This document shows, in pieces, positions 27,757 to 36,918 of a stretch of DNA of 64,000 bases (positions are counted from its first letter, which is position 1; each line of letters begins with the position of its first letter). Both the position numbers and the translations under genes were made by a program. The DNA is from Formosa sediminum. Its GTDB lineage: Bacteria; Bacteroidota; Bacteroidia; Flavobacteriales; Flavobacteriaceae. Under the pieces are notes generated by a model. It did no database searches. It had not been told where the DNA came from and worked only from the letters and a program-made list of their open reading frames with translations. The stretch lies in NCBI RefSeq assembly GCF_007197735.1, contig NZ_CP041637.1, forward strand, positions 2,079,001 to 2,143,000, read 5' to 3'.

Positions 27757-30534
27757 ATGACTACTTATAACGATTACATCAAGGAAATCGAAGACCGTAA
27801 AGGTCAAGGGCTTCATCCAAAACCTATTGATGGTGCTGAATTATTAAGCGAAATCATTGCGCAAATTAAAGATGTAGATAATGAATATAGAGAAGATTCT
27901 CTTAATTTTTTCATCTATAACGTATTGCCTGGAACCACTGCAGCTGCAAGTGTTAAAGCTGAATTTTTAAAAGAAATTGTCCTTGGTGATTCTGTAGTTA
28001 AAGAAATTTCTCCAGCCTTTGCTCTAGAGCAATTATCACATATGAAGGGAGGACCTTCTATAGCAGTCTTATTAGATTTAGCTTTAGGTGAAGATCTAGC
28101 TATTGCAAAAGACGCGGCTGAAGTATTAAAAACGCAAGTGTTCCTTTACGAAGCAGATACTGCGCGTTTAGAAAAAGCATTTCACGAAGGAAATCCAATT
28201 GCTATAGAATTAATAGAGAGTTATGCTAAAGCAGAATTCTTTACTAAACTTCCTGAACTTCCTGAAAAAATAGACGTAGTTACCTTTATCGCTGGAGTTG
28301 GTGATATTTCTACAGATTTATTATCTCCTGGTGGAGACGCACACTCGCGTTCAGATAGAGAATTACACGGACAGTGTATTTTTGAACACAATAAAGAACA
28401 GCAAGACGAATTAAAAGCTTTACAAGCACAACATCCAGATAAACGTGTGATGTTAATTGCTGAAAAAGGAACCATGGGAGTAGGATCTTCTAGAATGTCT
28501 GGTGTAAATAACGTGGCACTATGGACAGGAGTAAAATCTAGCCCTTATGTCCCATTTATTAATATCGCCCCAGTAATTGCTGGAACAAACGGTATCTCTC
28601 CAATTTTCTTAACTACAGTAGGTGTAACCGGTGGTATTGGTTTAGATCTTAAAAACTGGGTGCAACAAAAAGATGAAAACGGGAATACCATTGTTGATGA
28701 AGAAGGTGAACCTATTTTAAAAGAAGTTTATTCTGTTGCAACAGGAACAGTATTGACTATAGATACTAAAAAGAAAAAATTATATAAAGGCGATACAGAA
28801 TTAAAAGATATCTCTGCAGCATTTACACCACAAAAAATGGAGTTTATGAAAGCGGGAGGATCTTACGCTGTTGTATTTGGTAAAAAATTACAAACATTCG
28901 CATCTAAAGTTTTAGGTATAGATGTTATACCAGTATATGCACCATCAAAAGAAATTTCTATTGAAGGTCAAGGATTAACAGCTGTAGAGAAAATTTTCAA
29001 TAAAAATGCTGTAGGTTCAACACCAGGTAAAGTATTACATGCCGGTTCAGATGTTCGTGTTACGGTAAATATTGTTGGGTCTCAAGATACAACAGGGTTA
29101 ATGACTTCTCAAGAATTAGAGATGATGGCTGCTACAGTTATTTCTCCAATTGTAGATGGGGCTTACCAATCAGGATGTCATACCGCTTCAGTTTGGGATA
29201 ATAAATCTAAAGCAAATATCCCACGTTTAATGAAGTTTATGAACGACTTTGGTTTAATTACTGGTCGTGATCCAAAAGGGAAATATTTCCCAATGACAGA
29301 TGTAATTCATAAAGTACTTAACGATATTACAGTAGGAGATTGGGATATTATTATTGGAGGTGATTCGCATACACGTATGTCTAAAGGTGTGGCTTTCGGA
29401 GCAGATTCTGGAACCGTAGCCCTAGCATTAGCAACCGGTGAAGCATCTATGCCAATTCCACAATCTGTAAAAGTAACCTTTAAAGGTGAAATGAAATCAT
29501 ATATGGATTTCCGTGATGTGGTACACGCAACGCAACAACAAATGTTGAAGCAATTTGGAGGAGAAAATGTATTCCAAGGGCGTATAATTGAGGTGCATAT
29601 TGGTACATTAACTGCAGATCAAGCCTTTACATTCACAGACTGGACAGCAGAGATGAAAGCGAAAGCTTCAATTTGTATTTCTGAAGATGAAACTTTAATA
29701 GAATCTTTAGAGATTGCAAAAGGGCGTATCCAAATCATGATTGATAAAGGTATGGACAACGACAAACAAGTACTTAAAGGACTTGTGGAAAAAGCAGAAA
29801 CACGTATTACAGAACTTAAAACTGGAATTAAACCAGCATTAAGACCAGATGCTAATGCAAAATATGAAGCAGAAGTTGTTATCGACTTAGATCAGATTGT
29901 TGAACCAATGATTGCAGATCCAGATGTAAATAACGATGATGTATCTAAACGTTACACACACGATGTTATTAGACCGTTATCTTTCTACGGAGGTACAAAA
30001 CAAGTAGATTTAGGTTTTATAGGTTCATGTATGGTGCATAAAGGCGATATGAAAATATTAGCTCAAATGCTTAAAAATATTGAGAAACAACAAGGTAAAG
30101 TCGAGTTTAAAGCGCCTTTAGTTGTGGCCCCTCCAACATATAATATTGTAGACGAGTTAAAAGAAGAAGGCGATTGGGAAGTATTACAAAAATACTCTGG
30201 CTTCGAATTTAATGACGATAATCCTAAAGCGGCAGCACGTACTAAGTACGAAAATATGTTGTATTTAGAGCGTCCTGGATGTAACCTTTGTATGGGGAAT
30301 CAAGAAAAAGCTGAACCAGGAGATACGGTAATGGCAACATCTACACGTTTATTCCAAGGACGTGTTGTAAAAGATTCTGGAGAGAAAAAAGGAGAATCTT
30401 TATTAACATCTACACCTGTAGTAGTACTGTCTACTGTTTTAGGAAGAACTCCTACATTAGAAGAATATCAAGCAGCTGTAGAAGGTATTAACTTAACTAA
30501 ATTTAAGCCTTCTAGTAAATTATTATCCATATAA
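27757..30534 (+). CDS. acnB: aconitate hydratase B
   Basis: AcnB interconverts citrate and isocitrate in the TCA cycle and can act as 2-methylisocitrate dehydratase. The 925 residues start with an AcnB-specific HEAT-like helical domain (TTYNDYIKEIEDRKGQGLHP), followed by the swivel and catalytic domains. GGDSHTRMSKGVAFGADSG marks the catalytic core. The 4Fe-4S ligands are visible as GSCMVHKGDM (near residue 756) and PGCNLCMGNQ (cysteines near 841 and 844). It is somewhat longer than E. coli AcnB (865). A TTG 21 bp upstream is in frame, but the ATG fits better. Confidence 0.96.
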   Translation: MTTYNDYIKEIEDRKGQGLHPKPIDGAELLSEIIAQIKDVDNEYREDSLNFFIYNVLPGTTAAASVKAEFLKEIVLGDSVVKEISPAFALEQLSHMKGGPSIAVLLDLALGEDLAIAKDAAEVLKTQVFLYEADTARLEKAFHEGNPIAIELIESYAKAEFFTKLPELPEKIDVVTFIAGVGDISTDLLSPGGDAHSRSDRELHGQCIFEHNKEQQDELKALQAQHPDKRVMLIAEKGTMGVGSSRMSGVNNVALWTGVKSSPYVPFINIAPVIAGTNGISPIFLTTVGVTGGIGLDLKNWVQQKDENGNTIVDEEGEPILKEVYSVATGTVLTIDTKKKKLYKGDTELKDISAAFTPQKMEFMKAGGSYAVVFGKKLQTFASKVLGIDVIPVYAPSKEISIEGQGLTAVEKIFNKNAVGSTPGKVLHAGSDVRVTVNIVGSQDTTGLMTSQELEMMAATVISPIVDGAYQSGCHTASVWDNKSKANIPRLMKFMNDFGLITGRDPKGKYFPMTDVIHKVLNDITVGDWDIIIGGDSHTRMSKGVAFGADSGTVALALATGEASMPIPQSVKVTFKGEMKSYMDFRDVVHATQQQMLKQFGGENVFQGRIIEVHIGTLTADQAFTFTDWTAEMKAKASICISEDETLIESLEIAKGRIQIMIDKGMDNDKQVLKGLVEKAETRITELKTGIKPALRPDANAKYEAEVVIDLDQIVEPMIADPDVNNDDVSKRYTHDVIRPLSFYGGTKQVDLGFIGSCMVHKGDMKILAQMLKNIEKQQGKVEFKAPLVVAPPTYNIVDELKEEGDWEVLQKYSGFEFNDDNPKAAARTKYENMLYLERPGCNLCMGNQEKAEPGDTVMATSTRLFQGRVVKDSGEKKGESLLTSTPVVVLSTVLGRTPTLEEYQAAVEGINLTKFKPSSKLLSI

Positions 30535-30558
30535 TTTATAGTTAGCAAATCATAAATT

Positions 30559-30588
30559 AAAAGCCCGAGTCCTAGACTCGGGCTTTTT
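30559..30588 (+). terminator. terminator after acnB
   Basis: A GC-rich perfect stem AAGCCCGAGTC/GACTCGGGCTT with a 3-nt loop is followed by a T run. Confidence 0.92.
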
Positions 30589-30711
30589 GTTTTAGTATAT
30601 GAGTTAATTTTATAGGTTTTCATAATAATATTTTGTATTTGATAGCTTCAATAGTCACTGTTAAATTCGTATATTGTAATAAATAATTATCGAATAATAA
30701 AAAAAAGAAAT

Positions 30712-32985
30712 ATGGCATTTGACATTGATATGATTAAAGGTGTGTACGCGAACATAGCCGATCGCGTAGACAAAGCAAGAAGCATTGTAGGGAAACCATT
30801 AACACTTTCTGAAAAAATCTTATACGCTCACCTATGGGATGGAGTAGCAGATAAAGCATTTGTAAGGGGGAAAGATTATGTAGACTTTGCTCCAGATCGT
30901 ATTGCATGTCAGGATGCTACTGCACAAATGGCTTTATTGCAATTTATGCAAGCTGGTAAAAGTAATGTGGCAGTACCTACAACTGTGCACTGCGACCATT
31001 TAATTCAAGCAAAAGAAGGCGCTTCAACAGATTTAAAACACGCAAACGATGTAAGTAGCGAAGTGTTTAAATTTTTAGAATCGGTGTCTAATAAATATGG
31101 TATCGGGTTTTGGAAACCTGGTGCAGGAATTATCCACCAAGTGGTATTAGAAAATTATGCCTTTCCAGGCGGAATGATGATTGGTACCGATTCACACACC
31201 GTTAACGCCGGTGGTTTAGGTATGGTCGCTATTGGAGTAGGAGGTGCCGATGCTGTAGATGTTATGGCAGGAATGGCGTGGGAATTAAAATTCCCGAAAT
31301 TAATCGGTGTGAAGTTAACTGGTAAGTTATCGGGTTGGACAGCGCCAAAGGATGTAATTTTAAAAGTAGCAGAAATTCTTACTGTTAAAGGAGGGACTGG
31401 TGCTATTGTAGAATATTTTGGAGAAGGCGCGACCTCAATGTCATGTACGGGTAAAGGAACCATTTGTAATATGGGAGCAGAAATTGGTGCTACAACTTCT
31501 ACATTTGGATACGACGAATCTATGGAGCGCTATTTACGTGCTACAGAACGTGCAGATGTTGCCGATGCTGCTAACGAAGTTAAATCTTATCTTACAGCAG
31601 ACCCAGAAGTATACGCCGATCCAAAATCTTATTTTGATGAAGTGATCGAAATCAACTTGTCAGAATTATCACCATTGTTAAACGGACCTTTTACACCAGA
31701 TTTATCTACACCTGTAGGAAGTGAAATGACTGAAAAAGCAACTGCTAACGAATGGCCTTTAAAAGTGGAATGGGGATTAATAGGGTCGTGTACCAACTCC
31801 TCTTACGAAGATTTATCTCGAGCCTCGTCAATTGCACAACAAGCATTAGATAAGAATTTAAAAACTAAAGCTGAATTTGGAATCAATCCGGGTTCAGAAA
31901 AAGTTAGATATACCACAGAGCGTGATGGTATTCTAGACATCTTTGAGAAACTAAATGCTAAAATATTTACAAACGCTTGCGGACCATGTATTGGGCAATG
32001 GGCAAGATATAGCGATCCTAAAAACGCACCTAAAAATAGTATCATTCACTCGTTTAACAGAAACTTTGCAAAACGAGCAGATGGTAACCCAAATACACAT
32101 GCATTTGTAGCGTCTCCAGAAATGGTTGCTGCTATAGCCATTGCCGGACGATTAGATTTTAATCCTATGACCGATAAATTAATCAATGAAGAGGGAGAAG
32201 AAGTGATGTTTGATGAGCCAACAGGATGGGAGTTACCACCTAAAGGTTTTGAAGTTAAAGATAACGGATATTTAGCACCAGATGAAGATGGTAGTGATGT
32301 TGTGGTGTCTGTAGATCCAGATTCTGAGCGATTACAATTATTAGAACCATTTACACCCATTGGCGATTCAATTACAGGTGCAAAATTATTAATTAAAGCA
32401 TTTGGTAAATGTACTACAGACCATATTTCTATGGCAGGACCTTGGTTGCGTTTCCGCGGGCATTTAGATAATATTTCTAATAATTGCTTAATTGGTGCAG
32501 TAAATGCCTACAATAAAAAAACAAACTTTGTTAAAAATCAATTAACAGGAGATTATGGAGGTGTGCCAGATACAGCTCGCGAATATAAAGCAGCGGGAAT
32601 TAAATCGATAGTAGTAGGAGACCATAATTATGGAGAAGGCTCATCGCGCGAGCACGCTGCTATGGAGCCTCGTCATTTAGGTGTTGCTGCAGTTATTGTA
32701 AAATCATTTGCTAGAATTCACGAAACAAATCTTAAAAAACAAGGTTTATTAGGATTAACATTTGCTAATGAAGCCGATTACGATTTAATTCAAGAAGACG
32801 ATACTATCAATTTCTTAGATTTAGATGAATTTGCACCAGATAAAACCTTGTCTATAGAGTTTGTTCATGCTGATGGTACTAAAGATGTTGTTGTTACTAA
32901 TCACACGTATAATGCGGCTCAAATTGCATGGTATAAAGAAGGTTCTGCTTTAAACTTAATTAAAAAGGAGAACGCTTCTGCTTAA
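30712..32985 (+). CDS. aconitate hydratase, mitochondrial type
   Basis: This 757-residue aconitase is close in design to the mitochondrial enzyme. It has [31 protein letters not shown] (first cluster Cys near residue 359), [16 protein letters not shown] (cysteines near 423 and 426) and [20 protein letters not shown] in the swivel domain. It belongs to a different subfamily from the neighbouring AcnB, with different domain order and length, so the pair is not a recent duplication. Each gene has its own terminator, which suggests separate control of the two isozymes. Confidence 0.95.
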   Translation: MAFDIDMIKGVYANIADRVDKARSIVGKPLTLSEKILYAHLWDGVADKAFVRGKDYVDFAPDRIACQDATAQMALLQFMQAGKSNVAVPTTVHCDHLIQAKEGASTDLKHANDVSSEVFKFLESVSNKYGIGFWKPGAGIIHQVVLENYAFPGGMMIGTDSHTVNAGGLGMVAIGVGGADAVDVMAGMAWELKFPKLIGVKLTGKLSGWTAPKDVILKVAEILTVKGGTGAIVEYFGEGATSMSCTGKGTICNMGAEIGATTSTFGYDESMERYLRATERADVADAANEVKSYLTADPEVYADPKSYFDEVIEINLSELSPLLNGPFTPDLSTPVGSEMTEKATANEWPLKVEWGLIGSCTNSSYEDLSRASSIAQQALDKNLKTKAEFGINPGSEKVRYTTERDGILDIFEKLNAKIFTNACGPCIGQWARYSDPKNAPKNSIIHSFNRNFAKRADGNPNTHAFVASPEMVAAIAIAGRLDFNPMTDKLINEEGEEVMFDEPTGWELPPKGFEVKDNGYLAPDEDGSDVVVSVDPDSERLQLLEPFTPIGDSITGAKLLIKAFGKCTTDHISMAGPWLRFRGHLDNISNNCLIGAVNAYNKKTNFVKNQLTGDYGGVPDTAREYKAAGIKSIVVGDHNYGEGSSREHAAMEPRHLGVAAVIVKSFARIHETNLKKQGLLGLTFANEADYDLIQEDDTINFLDLDEFAPDKTLSIEFVHADGTKDVVVTNHTYNAAQIAWYKEGSALNLIKKENASA

Positions 32986-33004
32986 TAAACAATAAAATTT
33001 TAAG

Positions 33005-33036
33005 AAAAGCTTCTGAGTATTCAGAAGCTTTTTTTT
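33005..33036 (+). terminator. terminator after the mitochondrial-type aconitase gene
   Basis: The perfect stem AAAAGCTTCTGA/TCAGAAGCTTTT has a 4-nt loop and a T run. Confidence 0.9.
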
Positions 33037-33126
33037 GTTAAAGACTTAACTTGTATATTATAAGAATAAATAGAAAATAAAGAAGGTACCTTTGTAATCT
33101 ATTAAAATAAATCATGTCATATTAAA

Positions 33127-33690
33127 ATGAAATTAAAGTCATCTCAAAAGCAAAATATTGTATTTGCGATAGGTTTAGTGTTGTTAATAATACCACAAAC
33201 ACGACAACCTATTCAGGTTTTTATTCAAAAAGGGTTAGCAGTATTTAGTCCGTCTGTAACAGAGAAATCTGAACAGCAAGACGTAAATTCATACCAATGG
33301 CATTTAAAAGATTTAGAAGGACAGTCTTATAATTTTAAATTTGCCCAAAACCAAGTGGTACTCCTTAACTTTTGGGCAACATGGTGTCCGCCGTGTATAG
33401 CAGAAATGCCAAGTTTGGTCGCATTACATAAGGATTATAAAGATAAAGTTCAATTTCTGTTCGTATCTAATGAGGATGAAGATGTGATTGTAGCATTTTT
33501 AAAAAAACATAACTATACAATTCCTGTACATCAGCCTATGTCAGCAGTCCCTGAGCGTTTACATACCAGTACGATTCCAAGAACGTTATTAATAAGTAAA
33601 TCGGGTAAAATTGTAATTGATAAAACAGGAGCATCAAATTGGAATAGCAATACGGTTAGAACAACCATAGAACAGCTATTAGCCGAATAA
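33127..33690 (+). CDS. TlpA-like membrane-anchored thioredoxin
   Basis: This 187-residue protein has one N-terminal hydrophobic segment (about residues 10-27) and a periplasmic thioredoxin domain. The active site is NFWATWCPPC with cysteines near 87 and 90. The cis-proline region STIPRTLLISKSGKIV follows, as in TlpA/ResA proteins. It probably reduces periplasmic disulfides, for example during cytochrome c maturation, but no such genes are adjacent. Confidence 0.88.
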   Translation: MKLKSSQKQNIVFAIGLVLLIIPQTRQPIQVFIQKGLAVFSPSVTEKSEQQDVNSYQWHLKDLEGQSYNFKFAQNQVVLLNFWATWCPPCIAEMPSLVALHKDYKDKVQFLFVSNEDEDVIVAFLKKHNYTIPVHQPMSAVPERLHTSTIPRTLLISKSGKIVIDKTGASNWNSNTVRTTIEQLLAE

Positions 33691-33807
33691 TGTAAAACGT
33701 ATACTGTGCAAATTGCTTAGATTAAGTTTAAAAGCGTTAACTGTATACACTAAGATTGTGATAAAGTGGTAACATATTTAGTCTGAATTTAAGTAAAATT
33801 ATGGCAT

Positions 33808-33841
33808 AAAAAAAAGGTTAAACAAATATGTTTAACCTTTT
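33808..33841 (-). terminator. terminator of the first tRNA-Lys gene
   Basis: The stem AAAAGGTTAAACA/TGTTTAACCTTTT lies 3 bp past the tRNA 3' end and is followed by a run of eight T on the minus strand. A near-identical copy follows the second tRNA-Lys. Confidence 0.85.
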
Positions 33842-33844
33842 CTG

Positions 33845-33917
33845 TGACCGGGCTGGGGCTCGAACCCAGGACCCTCTCCTTAAAAGGGAGATGCTCTACC
33901 AACTGAGCTACCAGGTC
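33845..33917 (-). tRNA. tRNA-Lys (UUU), copy 1
   Basis: This is a 73-nt cloverleaf with anticodon loop CTTTTAA (anticodon TTT), D-arm GCTCAGTTGGTAGAGC and T-loop TTCGAGC. The CCA end is not encoded. The acceptor 5' strand GACCTGG pairs with CCCGGTC except at position 5-68, where U faces C. Confidence 0.95.
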
Positions 33918-33946
33918 ATTGTTTTTCTTTCTCTATAACGAGGGTG

Positions 33947-33976
33947 CAAATATACGACCTTTATTCAAAAAAGCAA
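33947..33976 (-). promoter_or_regulatory. promoter of tRNA-Lys copy 1
   Basis: On the minus strand: TTG (complement at 33974-33976), 19-bp spacer, TATATTTG (complement at 33947-33954). The spacing and boxes match those of the second tRNA-Lys copy. Confidence 0.75.
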
Positions 33977-34120
33977 CCATTTTTTAATATAAATTTAAAA
34001 TTAATTTAAGTTTTCTAAATTCAACCTATATGTATAGGTTTTAAAGTACTGTTTAATAGGGGTTTAGCTATTAGTTTAAACCAAGATAATGTTGTAAATA
34101 AAATAATAAAAGCTAAAAAG

Positions 34121-34205
34121 TGCGCACGAGAAGATTCGAACTTCCACGTCCTAAACGGACACTGGCCCCTCAAGCCAGCGCGTCTACCAATTCCGCCACG
34201 TGCGC
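34121..34205 (-). tRNA. tRNA-Leu (GAG)
   Basis: This is an 85-nt class II tRNA with a long variable arm. The anticodon stem CTGGC/GCCAG encloses loop TTGAGGG (anticodon GAG). The acceptor GCGCACG/CGTGCGC is perfect. It lies between the two tRNA-Lys genes on the same strand. Confidence 0.94.
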
Positions 34206-34227
34206 GTTTAAATAAAGGAGATAAAAT

Positions 34228-34262
34228 AAAAAAGGTTAAACAACGATGTTTAACCTTTTTTT
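34228..34262 (-). terminator. terminator of the second tRNA-Lys gene
   Basis: The stem AAAGGTTAAACA/TGTTTAACCTTT lies 2 bp past the tRNA end. It duplicates the hairpin behind copy 1. Confidence 0.8.
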
Positions 34263-34263
34263 G

Positions 34264-34336
34264 TGACCGGGCTGGGGCTCGAACCCAGGACCCTCTCCTT
34301 AAAAGGGAGATGCTCTACCAACTGAGCTACCAGGTC
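34264..34336 (-). tRNA. tRNA-Lys (UUU), copy 2
   Basis: This is identical in sequence to the copy at 33845-33917, including the U5-C68 acceptor mismatch, and it has its own promoter and terminator. Confidence 0.95.
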
Positions 34337-34363
34337 ATTGTTTTTGTTTGCGTATTGCGGGTG

Positions 34364-34393
34364 CAAATATATCACCTTTATTTAGAATTCCAA
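34364..34393 (-). promoter_or_regulatory. promoter of tRNA-Lys copy 2
   Basis: On the minus strand: TTG (complement at 34391-34393), 19-bp spacer, TATATTTG (complement at 34364-34371). Confidence 0.75.
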
Positions 34394-34470
34394 GCCTGTT
34401 TCTAATTTTTTTTTCGTTTTTTTGCGCTACAATTACGTATGTTTTTAAGGATCAATAAAAAACACTTTAA

Positions 34471-34992
34471 ATGATTATAATTTTAATTGGATATATGGGG
34501 TCGGGAAAGTCTACTTTAGGTAAAACCTTGGCCAAAACATTAGAATACCCTTTTATAGATTTAGACGATTATATAGAAGCTCAAGAAGAAGTAACAATTC
34601 CTGAACTTTTTAAAACCCATGGAGAAGTGTATTTTAGAAAACAAGAACATATTTATCTAAAAGCACTCCTAACTGAACAAAAAAATGTGGTATTGGCTTT
34701 AGGAGGCGGAACACCTTGTTATGCAAATAATATGGAACTGATTAAGCAACATGCTAATGCCAAGTCTTTCTATTTTAAAGCTGGAATTCAGGAATTAACA
34801 CAGCGTTTAAAACACGATAAAAATAACCGCCCATTATTAAGTCGATTTAACACAGATGACGAATTGGTTGAATTTATAGGGAAACACCTTTTTGAACGTA
34901 CGGTCTATTACAATCAAGCCGATGTGATTATCTCTGTAGACCAAACTACAGAAACAGAAGTAATAGCCCAATTAATGCCCCATTTAGTTTAA
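34471..34992 (+). CDS. aroK: shikimate kinase
   Basis: AroK phosphorylates shikimate on the way to chorismate. The 173 residues contain P-loop GYMGSGKST (residues 7-15), the shikimate-binding segment FIDLDDYIEA, YFRKQE with its arginine, LGGGTPCYANN and the lid RPLL. Length and order are standard. Its last 9 bp overlap the end of the convergent phosphoribosyltransferase gene, so the two stop codons interlock with no room for a terminator. Confidence 0.95.
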   Translation: MIIILIGYMGSGKSTLGKTLAKTLEYPFIDLDDYIEAQEEVTIPELFKTHGEVYFRKQEHIYLKALLTEQKNVVLALGGGTPCYANNMELIKQHANAKSFYFKAGIQELTQRLKHDKNNRPLLSRFNTDDELVEFIGKHLFERTVYYNQADVIISVDQTTETEVIAQLMPHLV

Positions 34993-35487
34993 ATAAGCTT
35001 CGTAATGTTCTGTATCAAAATCTACGGTAACATGTTCGTTTAATGAAGTGGATAAAGATATCCCCTTGAAATCCGCCTTAACGGGATATTTTTTATGATT
35101 TCTATTAACGAGTACAGCGGTTTTAAATTGTTTTAGCGGAACATCTAAGAAATAGCGTACACCATAAATCAAAGCTGTGCCAGAATTTAGCACATCGTCT
35201 ATCAATACGATTGATTTGTTTTCATATTCAGAGACATCTAAAGATGTTTGTATGGCATTACGCGGATTTTTTTTGTCTATTATTACTTTACAAAGTATAG
35301 GGTTAATAGGGGAAATCTCACTTAAAACAGATTTTAACTTTTTAGCTAGTACATATCCATTACTTGCTATGCCCGCTAAAATCACGTCTGTTTCGTTAAC
35401 ATTCCTTTCATAAATTTGATAGGCTATGCGCTTAATTTTATGATTGATTTCGTCGTGAGTTAAAATTATATTTTTAGTTGTTTCCAT
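34984..35487 (-). CDS. PyrR-like phosphoribosyltransferase
   Basis: This 167-residue protein has the type-I PRTase fold. The PRPP-binding motif is IVLIDDVLNSGTAL (near residue 95), an upstream VILAGIASNGYVLA is the flexible-hood region, and the tail DFKGISLSTSLNEHVTV resembles the C-terminus of PyrR. PyrR is a uracil phosphoribosyltransferase that attenuates pyr operons in other bacteria. Regulation here is not shown, and the gene is not next to pyr genes. A TATCTTTG box precedes the start. Confidence 0.8.
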   Translation of the reverse strand: METTKNIILTHDEINHKIKRIAYQIYERNVNETDVILAGIASNGYVLAKKLKSVLSEISPINPILCKVIIDKKNPRNAIQTSLDVSEYENKSIVLIDDVLNSGTALIYGVRYFLDVPLKQFKTAVLVNRNHKKYPVKADFKGISLSTSLNEHVTVDFDTEHYEAYLN

Positions 35488-35507
35488 CGTAAATAGTAGT
35501 GTTTAAT

Positions 35508-35515
35508 CAAAGATA
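35508..35515 (-). promoter_or_regulatory. possible -7 box for the PyrR-like gene
   Basis: The minus strand reads TATCTTTG (TAnnTTTG), 20 bp before the start. No -33 TTG is seen at the 19-bp distance. Confidence 0.4.
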
Positions 35516-35569
35516 AAAAGAGTTTTCTTATCCGTTATTATGTAAAAGTAAATATCTTATGTATAATGT

Positions 35570-35965
35570 TTAGAGTGCATCATTAAAAGGAGGAACGTCT
35601 TGATTATCCTGATAATCATCTATATCTCTTCTGTCTTTTTTAGTAGGCCTTCCTGTACCTTTTTTACGATAGTAATCTTTGGCATATTTTAAAAGCTCTT
35701 GAGCTTCAAAAGCTTCTTTTGGAGTAGTATCTATACGGTAGATGTCTACGAGTTTTGCGCCCACTCGATTAGGAGGTAAATCATTTACGGTTAAACTGTA
35801 GTTTACCTGATCTTTTCTAACCTCAATTTTATCTTGCGGATATACTTCTCGACTTGGTTTTACAACAGCACCATTTACTTTTATATGTCCTTTTTTACAT
35901 GCTGTGGTAGCAATACTTCGGGTTTTGAAATAGCGTACACACCATAAATATTTATCTATTCGCAT
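35570..35965 (-). CDS. S4-domain RNA-binding protein (Hsp15-like)
   Basis: This 131-residue protein begins MRIDKYLWCVRYFKTRSIA and continues CKKGHIKVNGAVVKPSREV, the S4 domain of the heat-shock protein Hsp15 (HslR). E. coli Hsp15 binds 50S subunits carrying stalled nascent chains. The C-terminal 55 residues are basic then acidic (YYRKKGTGRPTKKDRRDIDD), as is usual in this family. It is a single gene. Confidence in the S4 domain is high, and in the specific role moderate. Confidence 0.87.
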   Translation of the reverse strand: MRIDKYLWCVRYFKTRSIATTACKKGHIKVNGAVVKPSREVYPQDKIEVRKDQVNYSLTVNDLPPNRVGAKLVDIYRIDTTPKEAFEAQELLKYAKDYYRKKGTGRPTKKDRRDIDDYQDNQDVPPFNDAL

Positions 35966-36173
35966 TTTGTATTGTGAAAATATGCAGCCAACCCATCTCT
36001 AAATAACAGATTGAGTAGCTTCTTTTGAATTCAAAAATAATCAATATTGAAATTAAGCACACTAAATTTAACCTATTTATTAGCGTTTCATTTCAGTTTT
36101 ATAACATCTTGTAAAAAACAAAAATAGATGAGGCTAATTAAAGAGCAAAGAAAATGGGGAAGCAACGTTTTAA

Positions 36174-36758
36174 TTACAATTGTATAGAGACACTAAGAAT
36201 AAGTTGTTCGGGTCTAGAGTCTATAGTTACAACATCTAAATCATTGTTTGTAATAAAGTCAAACTCGTAATCTTCTAATCCACGTTCGTATCTTAAATCA
36301 ACGCCTATAGTTTTAAAGTTAAATGCAATTCCAAAATTAAGTCCTGTAGTTATATCTTCGCTGCGGGCTTCAGCAGCAATACCATCAAGTTCACTTTCTA
36401 TAATGTATTGCAGAGCTGGTCCTGCAAATATGCCAAAAGGGCCAATAAGTTGAACTCCTATTAAAGCGGGAACATCTACTTTTTTAGTTTTAAAATCTGA
36501 GGTGTTATATGAACTATGGGTTTGGGTGTAGGTAGGTTCAAATTTAAGATAAATTGAGCTACCAAATTTACCAAAAACACCTAAATGAAACCCGGTATGA
36601 CTTTCAGGTTCTGCTATAAATTCGCCTAAAGAAGAACTGTAATTACCATTAGAACTATAATTTAATCCACCTTTAATTCCAAAACCAGAACCTTGTTGTG
36701 CAAAACTAAAGTGTTGTGATCCAAGTATAATGCAAAGCATTATTAGTAAGTTTTTCAT
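36174..36758 (-). CDS. PorT-like outer-membrane beta-barrel protein, paralogue 1
   Basis: This 194-residue protein has a signal peptide ending near FSFAQQ. An 8-stranded-type barrel follows with GFGIKGGLNYSSNGNYSSSL near the start, GVFGKFGSSIYLKFEP in the middle and the terminal strand EQLILSVSIQL. The short length, the GIKGGLNYSS start and the final aromatic/hydrophobic strand fit the outer_membrane_beta-barrel (PorT) family. About half of its residues match the next gene upstream. Function is unknown. Confidence 0.83.
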   Translation of the reverse strand: MKNLLIMLCIILGSQHFSFAQQGSGFGIKGGLNYSSNGNYSSSLGEFIAEPESHTGFHLGVFGKFGSSIYLKFEPTYTQTHSSYNTSDFKTKKVDVPALIGVQLIGPFGIFAGPALQYIIESELDGIAAEARSEDITTGLNFGIAFNFKTIGVDLRYERGLEDYEFDFITNNDLDVVTIDSRPEQLILSVSIQL

Positions 36759-36918
36759 CGTTTTAATATTAGGGAGGTAAAATTTAAAACGAAACTACTA
36801 AAATTAATGTCTTTTTATTTTAATTCGTTTAAGCTTAACATTTAAAACTAACGTTATTATTAATTTAATAGTAATACAGTTTAATTTCTGTGATATCTTT
36901 ATTAAGACATGTTTGGAG

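Noticed and set aside
27757-32985. Recent duplication of one aconitase gene
   Set aside because: Domain order, length and cluster-ligand spacing differ, so the two come from separate subfamilies.
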